From contig DCDI01000087.1 in assembly GCA_002316345.1 (NCBI GenBank), positions 10,085 through 29,216 on the forward strand: a stretch of DNA of 19,132 nucleotides, written 5' to 3'. A program made the translations under genes and the position numbers. The stretch is from Phyllobacteriaceae bacterium UBA1059 (GTDB taxonomy: Bacteria > Pseudomonadota > Alphaproteobacteria > Rhizobiales > Rhizobiaceae). Numbering within the stretch: position 1 is the first letter of the stretch; every line of letters begins with the position of its first letter. Shown piece after piece: positions 1 to 8,745 of the stretch. Under the pieces are notes generated by a model, which had not been told where the DNA came from, did not search any database, and saw only the letters and a list, made by a program, of their open reading frames with translations.

Positions 1-708
1 GTGCACGACGTCTTCGCGCTCATGGAATTGCAACTCGGGATCAGGGTCTATGCCCGGTCCCTCGATGCGATGGTTTCGGGGCTCTTCGCCTATGACGACA
101 ACGTCGGCGCGTGCATGTTGATCAACGCTGGGCATCGGCGCGATCGCAGAAGGCTGACGGGGGCGCATGAGCTCGGCCATTTCACCGCGACGAGGCGCAG
201 CCCGGAAGTCTATCAGGACACCAAGCACGAGAACTCCCGCGACGAGCGCTACGCAAATGCCTTTGCACGCTCGTTCCTCATGCCAGCGCGAGCCGTGATG
301 GAGAAGTTTAAGGAAGTGACCGCGGGATCGACGCACCTGACGCGCAGACACGTCATCCTGCTCGCTCATTATTTTGGCTCCTCGCGCCAGGCTCTGGTGA
401 TGCGTCTTGAGGAACTGGATCTCACGAGGAAAGGCACGTGGGACTGGTTCGCCGACAACGGCAGCATTACCGATGAGCAGGCCCGAGAAGTGTTGGGCGA
501 CATCGCCGACGCGGTCCCGCGCAGTTCCAACAAGCCACTGTCGTCTCGCATCTTCCTCTTGGGCATTGAGGCTTGGAAGCAGGACCTTTTGAGTGAAGGG
601 CAGCTGGCAGAGGTGCTCAAGCTGGATCGACAGGAAGTGCGTGGGCTGCTGGCGGAAGCCGAGGCCGATCAGGACGAAGCAGATGATCTATTCAAGCTGC
701 CTCACTGA
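1..708 (+). CDS. ImmA/IrrE-family metallopeptidase (5' end probably outside window)
   Basis: This is a COG2856/peptidase M78-type zinc peptidase. Members often cleave or control a partner XRE repressor in phage, ICE and toxin-antitoxin loci. The zinc motif HELGH lies at about residues 56-60 of the visible part. A likely third ligand is Glu82, in a DERYANAFA segment followed by FLMP, a classic pattern for the family. The frame is open from the first base, where GTG happens to be the first codon. The real gene may therefore begin upstream, possibly with an N-terminal HTH. The C-terminal 90 residues are helical and charged, with no motif I recognise. Its 3' end overlaps the PIN gene by 26 bp, so the two are probably co-translated. 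The family call is firm; the substrate is unknown. Confidence 0.88.
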   Translation: MHDVFALMELQLGIRVYARSLDAMVSGLFAYDDNVGACMLINAGHRRDRRRLTGAHELGHFTATRRSPEVYQDTKHENSRDERYANAFARSFLMPARAVMEKFKEVTAGSTHLTRRHVILLAHYFGSSRQALVMRLEELDLTRKGTWDWFADNGSITDEQAREVLGDIADAVPRSSNKPLSSRIFLLGIEAWKQDLLSEGQLAEVLKLDRQEVRGLLAEAEADQDEADDLFKLPH

Positions 709-1309
709 GGAAGATGGGCTTCTCGTCCTTGACGCCAGCGTCGTTATCAATCTCCTGGCCACCGGCTGTGCTCTTGATGTCATCGCCGCGTTGAGCAGAC
801 GGGTCGTTCTGCCCGAAGCCGTCGTCCGAGAGGTCGAGAATGGTGAAGAACGGGGTCATGGGGCCGCAAGCCGCTGCCGCGACCTCCTCAAGATTGGTGG
901 CGTGGAGGTCTTGGTACTGGAAGGGCCGAGCCTTCCGGTTTTCATAGAGCTGGTGAGCGGCAGCGCCTCGGCCTCGCTGGGCGATGGCGAAGCCGCAACC
1001 ATCGCGCTCGCCAGCACGCGTCCTGGCTGCGCAGTAATCGACGAGAAAAAGGCGACGAAGCTGCTGACGGCAAGGTTTGCACAGGTTAGGAGCGCGACGA
1101 CCATCGATCTGCTGGCGCATGCCGAGGTCGAACGCAGCATCGGTCGCGACAGGTTGGCGCTTGGAATCCGGTCGGCGCTCAAGGAAGCGCGCATGCATGT
1201 TCGCCAGTCACAGTTCGACTGGGTGAGCGGCTTGATCGGGGACACGGCGACCGACAACTTCCCGGCGCTGAGACGGTTCGCGAGCCCCGGCAAGAACGCG
1301 TCTCGATGA
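683..1309 (+). CDS. PIN-domain nuclease, probable toxin partner of the ImmA-like gene
   Basis: A 208-aa protein with PIN-fold features. Early DASVVINLL carries Asp17. Glu50 follows in AVVREVE. LGDGEAATIAL gives Asp101/Glu103, and VIDEKKA gives Asp120. These acidic residues match the metal-binding set of PIN ribonucleases. The frame is open further upstream, but ATG at 683 was chosen because the PIN core starts just after it and the extension merely shadows the preceding gene. The start lies inside the ImmA-like gene (26-bp overlap), which implies coupled expression. ImmA/IrrE (COG2856) genes beside PIN genes are a known toxin-antitoxin-like arrangement, but whether the metallopeptidase acts as antitoxin or activator here is inference. 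The target RNA cannot be read from sequence. Confidence 0.82.
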   Translation: MIYSSCLTEEDGLLVLDASVVINLLATGCALDVIAALSRRVVLPEAVVREVENGEERGHGAASRCRDLLKIGGVEVLVLEGPSLPVFIELVSGSASASLGDGEAATIALASTRPGCAVIDEKKATKLLTARFAQVRSATTIDLLAHAEVERSIGRDRLALGIRSALKEARMHVRQSQFDWVSGLIGDTATDNFPALRRFASPGKNASR

Positions 1310-1719
1310 AGTCGACAGGCTATGCTCGTCGCGAAGCCGGTTTGCGCGTCGTTGCCCATGTGCCAGCGGACGGAGCTACGTTCACACGGTCGCATTGGTT
1401 ATGACGTTTCACAGTTCTGTCGCCGGTGGTCAAAACCTTTTCGTCTTCAGTCCGGACAGCCTTGCCTTCGTCGAAGGTTCTTCCTCGGCTCAACAGGTGC
1501 CTCGCCGAGTTTGTAAGATGCAGCCGGTCACGAAGGTGACTTCTGAGAACAAGCGGACGACTATCTGCCGGTGGCCTTGAACGAAACGGTTAATTCTCTG
1601 TGGAAGTTTCGTCTTTTACATCGTTTCGGGTGCTATAGGGCAGGACCCTTCTTCGATGTGCCATCGGGTGGAAAGTACCCAATCGCACTTGATTGTGCAC
1701 TCACAAGACAATCAGGGGG
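1310..1719. other. Intergenic stretch, no gene recognised
   Basis: About 410 bp lie between the PIN gene and the convergent HNH gene. Several short open frames occur, but none has a convincing ribosome-binding site or protein motif. I see no strong terminator with a T-run. Confidence 0.5.
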
Positions 1720-2727
1720 TCACGGACGCCAACCGGCCGGGAAACCCATGCGCGCGGCAATTGACATCATTGCCGGCACCACCGACACGTAGGCTTCGTG
1801 CAATGCGTCGGGGGCAACCAGGTGCTCTGGTGCAAGTCTTAGGTCGAGGCAGTATTGTTCGACCAATGGGCCATCCTCGCCATTGGCCAAAGCGGCCCTC
1901 AACGACATGGCGTGAAATTGCGCCAGCGCGCCAACGAAGATTTGATCCGGGATGCGAGCGCCTTTCGACGTATTAAGGTTCATCGCCACGGGGACGAGAT
2001 TCCAGATCCGGTCATGCGCGACGAAGCTGCGTGGCAAAAAGTGATCGACGTGAAAATTGGTCCCGAAAGGCGCGTCTGTATAAATACACCTGAGGCGCTC
2101 CTGTTCGATGCCGCGAACAAAGAACGCGCGCTGTCTGCTCAGTGAACGCCTGACATTTATCGCCGAAAGCTTTTCCAAGGTGACAGGTACGTTTGGGTTT
2201 CGGGCCTGGACCCAGCTGCACCAGACGTTGTCAACCCAGCCCTGGACGACCGGCAGGTTAGCGGTGAAGTACTTCAGCCAATCGTCCCCGAGCACGACCG
2301 TTTCACGTGCGATCGCATATATAGGCTCTGTCGATCCGCCGGTCCAAGGCTCGAGCAGGCGTTCGGGCACATACCGCAGGGGCGTATCCTTCCGCCCCGA
2401 TTTCAAAGCGGCCCGGCTAACGATGAGCGCTTCGGAACGATCCAGTCTGATCCGCTCAGCCGTGCCGATGGCGCCGACCAAGGCCGTGAGCAGATCGTTG
2501 CCTGCGGCGTTACCTATTGTCAGCCGGGACACGGCGATCGGCCACCAGGCTCCCATGATCATGTCGGCGAGCAAGTCGTCGAAGGCGATGACTGGCTGCT
2601 TCGATCGGTGGACCGCAGCCAGGATGGCTTTGAAGAAGAGGAATTTGTAGGACTGGGTCGCGTTTCTGAATAGCCCAGCAAGCCGATCCACGTCGACGAC
2701 TTCGCTGAACGGCAGAGTTGCTGTCAC
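1720..2727 (-). CDS. HNH endonuclease family protein
   Basis: Predicted DNA nuclease of 336 aa. The N-terminal pattern LPFSEVVDVDRLAGLF followed by NATQSYKFLFF is typical of a bacterial HNH family that starts close to this point. The HNH core is near the C-terminus: CIYTD at about 214, HVDHFLPRSF at 226-235, WNLVPV at 242-247, then N and K in NLNTSKG. The reading frame extends 51 codons upstream to 2880, but that part has no family resemblance. GTG at 2727, with GAGG 11 nt upstream, fits the family start better. It is convergent with the PIN gene and stands alone next to prophage debris. It could be a stand-alone restriction or defence nuclease. Family is fairly certain; role is not. Confidence 0.75.
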   Translation of the reverse strand: MTATLPFSEVVDVDRLAGLFRNATQSYKFLFFKAILAAVHRSKQPVIAFDDLLADMIMGAWWPIAVSRLTIGNAAGNDLLTALVGAIGTAERIRLDRSEALIVSRAALKSGRKDTPLRYVPERLLEPWTGGSTEPIYAIARETVVLGDDWLKYFTANLPVVQGWVDNVWCSWVQARNPNVPVTLEKLSAINVRRSLSRQRAFFVRGIEQERLRCIYTDAPFGTNFHVDHFLPRSFVAHDRIWNLVPVAMNLNTSKGARIPDQIFVGALAQFHAMSLRAALANGEDGPLVEQYCLDLRLAPEHLVAPDALHEAYVSVVPAMMSIAARMGFPAGWRP

Positions 2728-3039
2728 GGCAGTGATGGCCTCAACGATGCAGATGGCTTTCGACGATATGCGAAGCCGGCAGTGCAGGCAATCGGAGATG
2801 ATCTGATGCGGCTGCACTCCGCGGTACCATAAGCCGCTTCCCGACTTGCGCGATCCCAGAGCGGCCCGGTAGCGTTCCACCGAACAATGGCGTGCGAGGG
2901 CAGGCAGTTGAGTGATAACTACCAGGGTCCCACTCCCAATCCGCCCAGGGTGGGAAGGATCGTCGCTTCAAAACGCACGCTTAAGGGGCTGGGATTGGAG
3001 CAACAAGGAGCTGTTAGAGCTCAATGCATCAAACACGGT
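2728..3039. other. Junction DNA between HNH gene and prophage remnant
   Basis: About 310 bp with open frames on both strands but no recognised product. Part could be the promoter region of the minus-strand HNH gene. Part may be unrecognisable terminase sequence. Confidence 0.4.
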
Positions 3040-3236
3040 ATCCTTGGCGAGCGGCGCAAAGGCAAGCACAAGCGGATCGACTTCGACCAGGCGCTGCTCG
3101 ATGGGCTTTACCAGCGCATCTGCCTGGTCATCGGCCACGTTTGGTCGCCGGCGACCGAAGCTGCCTGGCGCCAGGACATTGTCGACTTCTATGCGGAGGG
3201 TGCTGACGAGGAACTGTTCTGCGTACCGAGGCAAGG
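3040..3236 (+). pseudogene. Fragment of Mu-like phage large terminase (gp28-like)
   Basis: The frame here encodes GKHKRIDFDQALLDGLYQRI, then WSPATEAAWRQDIVDFYAEG and EELFCVP. This resembles the middle of the large terminase subunit of Mu-like phages, which packages DNA into heads. Only about 65 codons are recognisable of a protein usually near 500 aa. No start or catalytic Walker motif remains in this stretch. Around 3230 the similarity stops and portal-like sequence begins in another frame, so an internal deletion joined the two genes. Identification is from remembered family patterns. Confidence 0.6.
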
Positions 3237-3860
3237 CTCATCGCCGGCGATTGTGCCGCCATCATTCCGGATGGCATGGCAATCGAATTCATCGAGTCGA
3301 AGTCGATCGGCGCCTCGTCAGAACTTTATGACAAGCGTGTCGACTGGTTGGATCGGCAGGTTTCCAAAGCGGTGCTCGGCCAGACCAGGACCACCGATGC
3401 GATTTCAGGCGGTCAGGCAGTCAGCAAGGAGCATCGCAAGGTCCAAGAGGACATCCAGCGCGCCGATGCGAAAGCCTTGGCCAGTGTCCTGAACCGTGAT
3501 CTGGTGCGTGTCTGGATCGACTTGGAACATGGACCGCAAAAGCAATATCCGCGTCTGAAGATCGTGCGGCCGGATGAAGAGGATCTCTACCAACTCACCA
3601 GGTCGCTCGGCGTTCTTGTGCCGCTTGGCCTGCGCGTTCAGGCATCCGAGATCCGGGATAAGTTCCGCCTGTCGGATCCGGGCGCGGCGCCGAGGTTTTG
3701 ACGCCGCAATGTGCCGCACAAAACACTTGCCACAGCACCAAAGCCGGCGGCACGGCCGTCGTTGCACCAGGTGAAGACGGAGGCCGGGCTGGCTGCCGAC
3801 GAGATCGTCGCGGATGCCGGGTTGCAGCAAGCCGGTCCGGCGGCGACCTTGGGGATGCTC
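3231..3860 (+). pseudogene. Mu-like phage portal protein (DUF935/gp29-like), C-terminal remnant
   Basis: Portal proteins form the DNA gate of the phage head. From 3237 the frame reads LIAGDCAAIIPDGMAIEF, then YDKRVDWLDRQVSKAVLGQT, EHRKVQEDIQRADAKALA and VPLGLRV. This is the characteristic DUF935 C-terminal half. The open frame ends at 3701, but the neighbouring frame continues the family-like sequence GAEVLTPQ, so a frameshift lies near 3685. Another frame gives HQVKTEAGLAADEIVADAG up to a stop near 3870. The N-terminal half is missing because of the fusion with the terminase fragment. Non-functional. Confidence 0.72.
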
Positions 3861-4378
3861 TCAAGTCGGTGAAGGAAAGAGCGACTTTCGACGCCTTCCT
3901 GAAGGGTTCACGGCAGCGACTGAGCGGTACGGCTGGTTGGCCGGCGATGATTCGATACCGCGTGGCGCGCTAAGCTGACCTTCCGGGCTATGACAGCACA
4001 AGCCTATGCGGCGGGTTGGTGGCAGCAAATTCAGCGGCTGAAACGGGTGCGGCTCTATCTGCGTTACGTTCATGTCGATCCGGACCTGACGCAGCCTGGA
4101 TCCCGTCATGAGCATGCCGAGTGGCATGGTGTGATCCTGCCTGTTGATCATCCGTGGTGGGACACACATTAGCCGCCCAACGGCTTCAACTGCCGCTGTT
4201 ATGTGCAGTCGGTCTCCGAGCGGGATCTGGCGCGGTATGGCTGGACGATGTCGGCGGATGCGCCGATCGAGCGGATGGTGATCAAGTTCTTACGAGGCAA
4301 GGCGGTTGAGATGCGGGTGGGGCTCGATGCGGGGTTAGGGTTCAATGCAGGTCTGGTGGGGTTAGGGACCCAGAGTTG
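3861..4378 (+). pseudogene. Phage head morphogenesis protein (SPP1 gp7 / Mu gp30-like), broken
   Basis: Minor head protein of tailed phages. The clearest part is AYAAGWWQQIQRLKRVRLYL (from about 4000), then RYVHVD, EWHGVILPVDHPWWDTH, and after a stop, PPNGFNCRCYVQSVSERDLA. The family has a continuous WWDTH-Y-PPNGW segment here, so the TAG at 4170-4172 most simply replaces a Tyr codon. Further frameshifts lie near 3905 and 3955, since FDAFLKG and the following GFTAATERYGWLAGDDS are in different frames. It follows the portal remnant in normal phage order. Non-functional. Confidence 0.72.
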
Positions 4379-4435
4379 AAGCGGCTGTCGAGACGACGTC
4401 GGCGATTCAGCAGGAAATGTTGTTAAGGACATAGG

Positions 4436-4464
4436 AACGTTCTAGAACTACGTGCCCCTATAAT
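4436..4464 (+). promoter_or_regulatory. Candidate promoter for the SIR2 cassette
   Basis: A perfect TATAAT occurs at 4459-4464 in a locally AT-rich spot, about 28 bp before the SIR2 start. The matching -35 position (4436-4441, AACGTT) is weak. It is the only consensus -10 seen in the gap between the head remnant and the cassette. Confidence 0.4.
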
Positions 4465-4468
4465 AAAA

Positions 4469-4487
4469 AGGGCTTTATAAGAGCCTT
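4469..4487 (+). other. Small hairpin just before the SIR2 start
   Basis: AGGGCT (4469-4474) and AGCCTT (4482-4487) can pair with one G-U pair around a 7-nt loop, followed by CTTT. It could be a weak terminator for upstream read-through or a leader hairpin. No strong ribosome-binding site is seen between it and the GTG. Confidence 0.3.
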
Positions 4488-4491
4488 CTTT

Positions 4492-5715
4492 GTGGCGGAG
4501 TATGTAGGTTGTGTCTTGGGTCCAGGTATTGAAGATCGTGTGATTTCTCTGGGTAGCGGCTTGGCCGCTATCCCCGAACGTCTTCTGTTGGCTCATGCTC
4601 GGGGCGAGGTGCTATTCATCTGCGGAGCAGGAATATCTCTCCCAGCTGGCCTTCCTGATTTTCGCAAACTGGTGATTGATGTTTATTCTCAGCTGGACGC
4701 TGGTGTTCATGCGGTTCTTTCCACGCTGCCATCTGGTGTACAGAAACACAGTCAAGTTGATTGTAGTGGGTTGACCGGCCGTCAGACAGCTGAAGTACAG
4801 CGATTTATCAATGGTGAATACGACGTCGTCTTGGGAATGCTCGAACGGCGTCTCGATGACCGCACGCGTGGCGATAGCCAAGTAAGGCGTGAAGTTGCCT
4901 CGCGGCTTCATTCCAAAACGAGCAAACCAGCCCCAATCCATCGAGCTTTAATGCGGCTAGCTGACCGAGGTGGGTCCACTACTATCGTGACCACGAACTT
5001 TGATCTGCTCCTTGAGCTAGCTGCGCAGCGGCTCCGATCTCCTGTTCCAACGTATGCACTGGGTTCAATCCCACGACCTTCGAGGCATTCAGATTTTACA
5101 GGTGTGCTCCACATACACGGCGCGCTCGAAAAAAATTCATTGCAGATGTCCGAATTGGTTCTCTCTGACCAAGATTTCGGCGAATTTTACATGCGTCGAC
5201 GCGTCGTGCCAGATTTCATCTACGATGCGGCAAGACTATTTCATCTCGTTCTGGTTGGGTACAGCCTCAATGACCCACCGATGCGTTACTTGTTGAACGC
5301 AGTTGCTGCAGATGGCAGCCGCTTCGACGATCTGAGAGAACGCTACATCTTCTTCGGCTCAGATGTGCCGGATCCTGTCTCTTTAGAAGACTGGAAAGCG
5401 CGCGGCATCACGCCAGTTTCTTATGACTCCAACGGCAAACACATATCGTTGCTGGAAACCTTAAATCGTTGGGCCGAACTCTCAGCCGTGAACGGTAAGA
5501 AGGAGAAAATTGACAAAGAGCTTCGCCGGATTGTCAAAGCTTCGCGGGCGACAGCTCTAGAAGCTGACCGGGACTTATTCGATCATCTTTTTCGCAGAAG
5601 CAATTCAAGTGAACGGGCAAGGCTGGCCAGTTTGATATCTGATGCGAGAGCGGACATCGATTGGCTTACAGCTATTCTTGAGATTGGCGCTGAGCGGGAA
5701 CGAGGACGCAAATGA
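4492..5715 (+). CDS. SIR2-domain protein, probable NADase effector or sensor of a defence pair
   Basis: A 407-aa protein with a SIR2-like Rossmann domain. Motifs are GAGIS at about 45-49, followed by PAGLPDF; TTNFD at 167-171 with Asn169 as a predicted catalytic residue; HIHG at 207-210 with a predicted catalytic His; LSDQDF; and GYSLNDPPM at 256-264. Such SIR2 domains in bacterial defence systems deplete NAD+ on infection. Residues 270-407 form a charged helical tail of unknown role. The start is uncertain: GTG at 4492 has no good ribosome-binding site, and GTG at 4540 or TTG at 4561 are alternatives, because the conserved part begins at AIPERLLLAHARGEVLFICG. The stop overlaps the next start (ATGA), so the two proteins are probably translationally coupled and act together. 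No signal peptide. Confidence 0.85.
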   Translation: MAEYVGCVLGPGIEDRVISLGSGLAAIPERLLLAHARGEVLFICGAGISLPAGLPDFRKLVIDVYSQLDAGVHAVLSTLPSGVQKHSQVDCSGLTGRQTAEVQRFINGEYDVVLGMLERRLDDRTRGDSQVRREVASRLHSKTSKPAPIHRALMRLADRGGSTTIVTTNFDLLLELAAQRLRSPVPTYALGSIPRPSRHSDFTGVLHIHGALEKNSLQMSELVLSDQDFGEFYMRRRVVPDFIYDAARLFHLVLVGYSLNDPPMRYLLNAVAADGSRFDDLRERYIFFGSDVPDPVSLEDWKARGITPVSYDSNGKHISLLETLNRWAELSAVNGKKEKIDKELRRIVKASRATALEADRDLFDHLFRRSNSSERARLASLISDARADIDWLTAILEIGAERERGRK

Positions 5716-8465
5716 TGATCCCGGCGTGGGGCTACCTTGAACCTCAAGATAAAGACGCCTTTCGAGCGGCCATTGAGTTTCTTCGTAAGCGTTTGCAAGA
5801 AGAAAAAACTGTTACGTGGGCTCTAACAGAGGGCCGGAAGCAACGTATTGCAAAATTGGCGCTTGAAGAGCTTCTAAGCGGTCCCGTCGCAGTGGGTTTG
5901 GAGGAACCTTGGGCAAGTACGTGGCGTCTAGTCGAAGAGAGTTGGTCCGCCAGCGAGTTCCGAGAGGATGATGGAACCACTATTCACGCCGTGAACCGTC
6001 GACTTCGCGGCGGCGATAATTCCGGTGCCGTTGTTGCCGCTTTGGTCAGCCTCGTGGCCCCGCGCCTGAAGGTTGAACCTATAGAGAAATGGCGTTGGAC
6101 TTTTACTAAAAAGCCCCGACGCCCAAAATTCTTCGGTGATCTGATTGCGGTAAGCCTGACAAGCGGAGACTTGATATCCCCAGACAAACTTGACCTAGAT
6201 AAAGTGGACGACCTCCATCTCCTTAAGTCGTTGGCGCGGTCTTTGGAGGCGGTCATCCTGCAGGGATTAGATATCGCTTCCCGTATTGGGTGGGACGGAC
6301 AGGGAGGTTTATGGAGGCTCGGTGATCTGCGGAGGGTGTACTATGTTTCGCATGCTTCACAGGACGGTGAAAATAGGGATCCGGACCTCTTCCACCGTGG
6401 AATCGCGCCGTCAGTGAAGCTTCTGTACGCAGTTGTGTCTCGCATGGCGGATCTTGACCTGAACGGCGCGAGGCTCTTCGTACGAAGTTGGCGGTGGCTT
6501 GACACTCCGGTGCATCTCCGACTCTGGGCCGCAATGGCGCGGAATGCTAAACTAGTAACACCCGACGATGTCAGTTCCTTCATCTTGGAACTTAACTCTC
6601 GTCAATTCTGGGACTTGCACATCTATCCTGAGGTAGCTGAACTTAGAGCGGCCCGTTTCAATGATCTTTCTGAAAAGACACAGGAGGACATTGCTAATCG
6701 TATCCGGAAGGGCCCTCCGCGAAATCACTGGCCAAAGGAATCAGACCCGTCCAAACTGAAGGAAGCACTCCTGTATTGGTCTATTCGTGAGTTCAAACGG
6801 ATAGAATGTGCCGGCGGGCATCTGACAGGACGTTTGAAGTCGTGGGTCGACGCTCAAGGTAAGCAATTCGACGATCTTGATGTGGTGACTATAGACGAAG
6901 GCTTCCTTGAGACGGTTAGTGTCCGGTCGGCACCCCGAAGCCCGGATGATAAATTCAACACGATTGAGGGGACGTCTCGACTACGGGCGCTTGAGACTGC
7001 TCTCCAAACAAGACGTGGCGGCTGGGACGACGACCCTGCCGAGCGGGCAAACGATTGGTTGCGTGAGCCAGGAAAGGCCGCCCTAATCCTGAGCGACTTA
7101 GAAGCTAGCGGCGACGGTGGAGACGAATTCCCAACGGTCTGGAACCGTTTCGGTTGGGCTCACTCTCCAGAGTCGAAAAGCAGTGCACCAGCGAATCCCG
7201 AGGACGAAGTAGAAAGAGTCCTCAAGCTGTTGAACCAACTCTCAAAAGGCACCCTTTTAGCCGCTATTGAAGGCATCAGCGCTTGGCTAAGCGCTTGGGA
7301 AAAGCAGCTCGTCACAACGCGGCTCATGCTACCTGTATGGTCTCGGATCTGGCCCATTGCCGTTGACGCAACTAATAAAGCACCCAAGAGCAAGGAGACG
7401 GATCTCAGAATAAGGGCTCCTTCCGTCGACGATGATCGGGAGCCGATGGATATCGAGACCCTTAATTCGCCAGCAGGCAAGCTTGTCGGTGTGTTCCTGG
7501 CAGCATGCCCAAGACTAAGAAGGGGAAAGCACGCGTTCACGAAGGGCTCCGTGGAACGTAGCATGAGAGACATAGTTGTAGCAGCCGCTGGCACGAGCGG
7601 CTTAATCGTCCGAAAGCGCTTAATCGAAGCGTTGCCATACTTTCTAAACGCCGACCCGGAGTGGACGAAAAAGCACCTAGTTGCGCCCCTGAGGCAAGAC
7701 GATGGAGCGTCGCTAGCGTTGTGGCAAGCCATTGCTCACCGCACGCACTTCACCAAAGTCTTGAAGATCATCGGAAGCGAGATGGCGGACCGAGCAACGG
7801 ATCTCCGCCTTGCCAGAGAGACAAGGCAGCGACTGGCGTTCAGCATTGTCGTAGAGACCCTTCACGCTTTTCGGGAAGACCGCGAACCCGCGATCCCGTT
7901 CCCACGGGTGACGCAGATGCTGAGGACGCTGGATGACGAAATCCGCGCGTCGGCAGCGAACGCAATCCAGCAGTTCGTAAATGAACTCTCTAAATCTGGC
8001 GCTAGCCAGGGGCAGGCTGGTGGCGAAGAAGATAACCGCCGAGAACATGCTGGAGACATCTTCCGTTGCGCGGTGGCACCGTTCCTTCTCAGGGTTTGGC
8101 CACAAGAGCGATCACTGGCAACACCCGGCGTCAGCAATGCTCTTGCTGATCTTCCGGCGACATCGGGAGAAGCCTTTGCGGAAGCGGTTGAGGTTATCTC
8201 ACGCTTCTTAGTGCCGTTTGATTGCTGGTCGTTGCTCGATTTTGGTCTCTACGGTGACAAAAATGGAAATAAGAAGCTTGCCCTGATCGATGACGGAGAT
8301 AAGGCAAGAGCTTTGTTGAATTTGCTCGACCTGACCGTTGGGTCAGTTGAGGGTGCTGTCATCCCGTATGATCTGACTGATGCCTTAGATCAGATCAAAG
8401 CTGTTGCACCATCGCTTAGCGAGGAACGTGCCTTTCAACGACTCTCTACCTCGGCTCGACGCTAG
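5712..8465 (+). CDS. Large partner of the SIR2 protein (possibly DUF4020-type C-terminus)
   Basis: A 917-aa cytoplasmic-looking protein, mostly alpha-helical by composition, with no transmembrane segment, Walker motif or nuclease motif I can see. It starts MMIPAWGYLEPQDKDAFRAA and overlaps the SIR2 gene by 4 bp. The last ~130 residues (VWPQERSLATPGVSNALADL, then FLVPFDCWSLLDFGLYG and GAVIPYDLTDALDQI) recall the DUF4020-type region found at the end of long single-chain SIR2 proteins. That match is from memory and needs a profile search. If right, the pair is a two-gene version of a normally fused protein, with this part as infection sensor or scaffold. The frame is intact over 2.7 kb amid broken genes, suggesting recent arrival or selection. 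Confidence 0.8.
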   Translation: MMIPAWGYLEPQDKDAFRAAIEFLRKRLQEEKTVTWALTEGRKQRIAKLALEELLSGPVAVGLEEPWASTWRLVEESWSASEFREDDGTTIHAVNRRLRGGDNSGAVVAALVSLVAPRLKVEPIEKWRWTFTKKPRRPKFFGDLIAVSLTSGDLISPDKLDLDKVDDLHLLKSLARSLEAVILQGLDIASRIGWDGQGGLWRLGDLRRVYYVSHASQDGENRDPDLFHRGIAPSVKLLYAVVSRMADLDLNGARLFVRSWRWLDTPVHLRLWAAMARNAKLVTPDDVSSFILELNSRQFWDLHIYPEVAELRAARFNDLSEKTQEDIANRIRKGPPRNHWPKESDPSKLKEALLYWSIREFKRIECAGGHLTGRLKSWVDAQGKQFDDLDVVTIDEGFLETVSVRSAPRSPDDKFNTIEGTSRLRALETALQTRRGGWDDDPAERANDWLREPGKAALILSDLEASGDGGDEFPTVWNRFGWAHSPESKSSAPANPEDEVERVLKLLNQLSKGTLLAAIEGISAWLSAWEKQLVTTRLMLPVWSRIWPIAVDATNKAPKSKETDLRIRAPSVDDDREPMDIETLNSPAGKLVGVFLAACPRLRRGKHAFTKGSVERSMRDIVVAAAGTSGLIVRKRLIEALPYFLNADPEWTKKHLVAPLRQDDGASLALWQAIAHRTHFTKVLKIIGSEMADRATDLRLARETRQRLAFSIVVETLHAFREDREPAIPFPRVTQMLRTLDDEIRASAANAIQQFVNELSKSGASQGQAGGEEDNRREHAGDIFRCAVAPFLLRVWPQERSLATPGVSNALADLPATSGEAFAEAVEVISRFLVPFDCWSLLDFGLYGDKNGNKKLALIDDGDKARALLNLLDLTVGSVEGAVIPYDLTDALDQIKAVAPSLSEERAFQRLSTSARR

Positions 8466-8588
8466 GTAGTCAACCTGGAACGCTCAGCTCTATTGTAACT
8501 CGTTAACGTCATTTCCCTTGCGGCTATAGCGCCATCTAGGTGGGAGAGCATCGCTCTTGCTTGCAGGCACTCATTGTCGCCTATCTAG

Positions 8589-8726
8589 CGGCCGCATCTA
8601 CCTGCCAAGCATTGCGGCATCGCCACCGCGCCGGATCTGATGATCCATGCCTATCAGGCCGCCAACCGTGTTGCGGAAGGCGCGATCGCTGTTGAATGGC
8701 GCCGGCGCATTGCCGACATCTACTAG
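8589..8726 (+). pseudogene. C-terminal fragment of NlpC/P60-type phage tail protein
   Basis: An open frame entered after a stop at 8586 encodes KHCGIATAPDLMIHAYQAAN and ends WRRRIADIY. The HCGI...IHAY pattern with terminal WRRRIA is typical of the tail-tip peptidase (NlpC/P60) of GTA-like and related phage tails, normally about 140 aa. The N-terminal two thirds with the catalytic Cys are gone. It sits directly upstream of the tail protein remnant, the usual gene order. Confidence 0.6.
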
Positions 8727-8745
8727 TTTCCGTGAGGCCTGTCTG

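Noticed and set aside
1855..2650. Plus-strand open frames opposite the minus-strand HNH gene
   Set aside because: They lie antisense to a gene with a clear HNH core and have no motif of their own.
8545..8557. AGAGC/GCTCT hairpin after the SIR2 partner gene as a terminator
   Set aside because: The stem is only 5 bp and the tail is not T-rich, so it is too weak to annotate.
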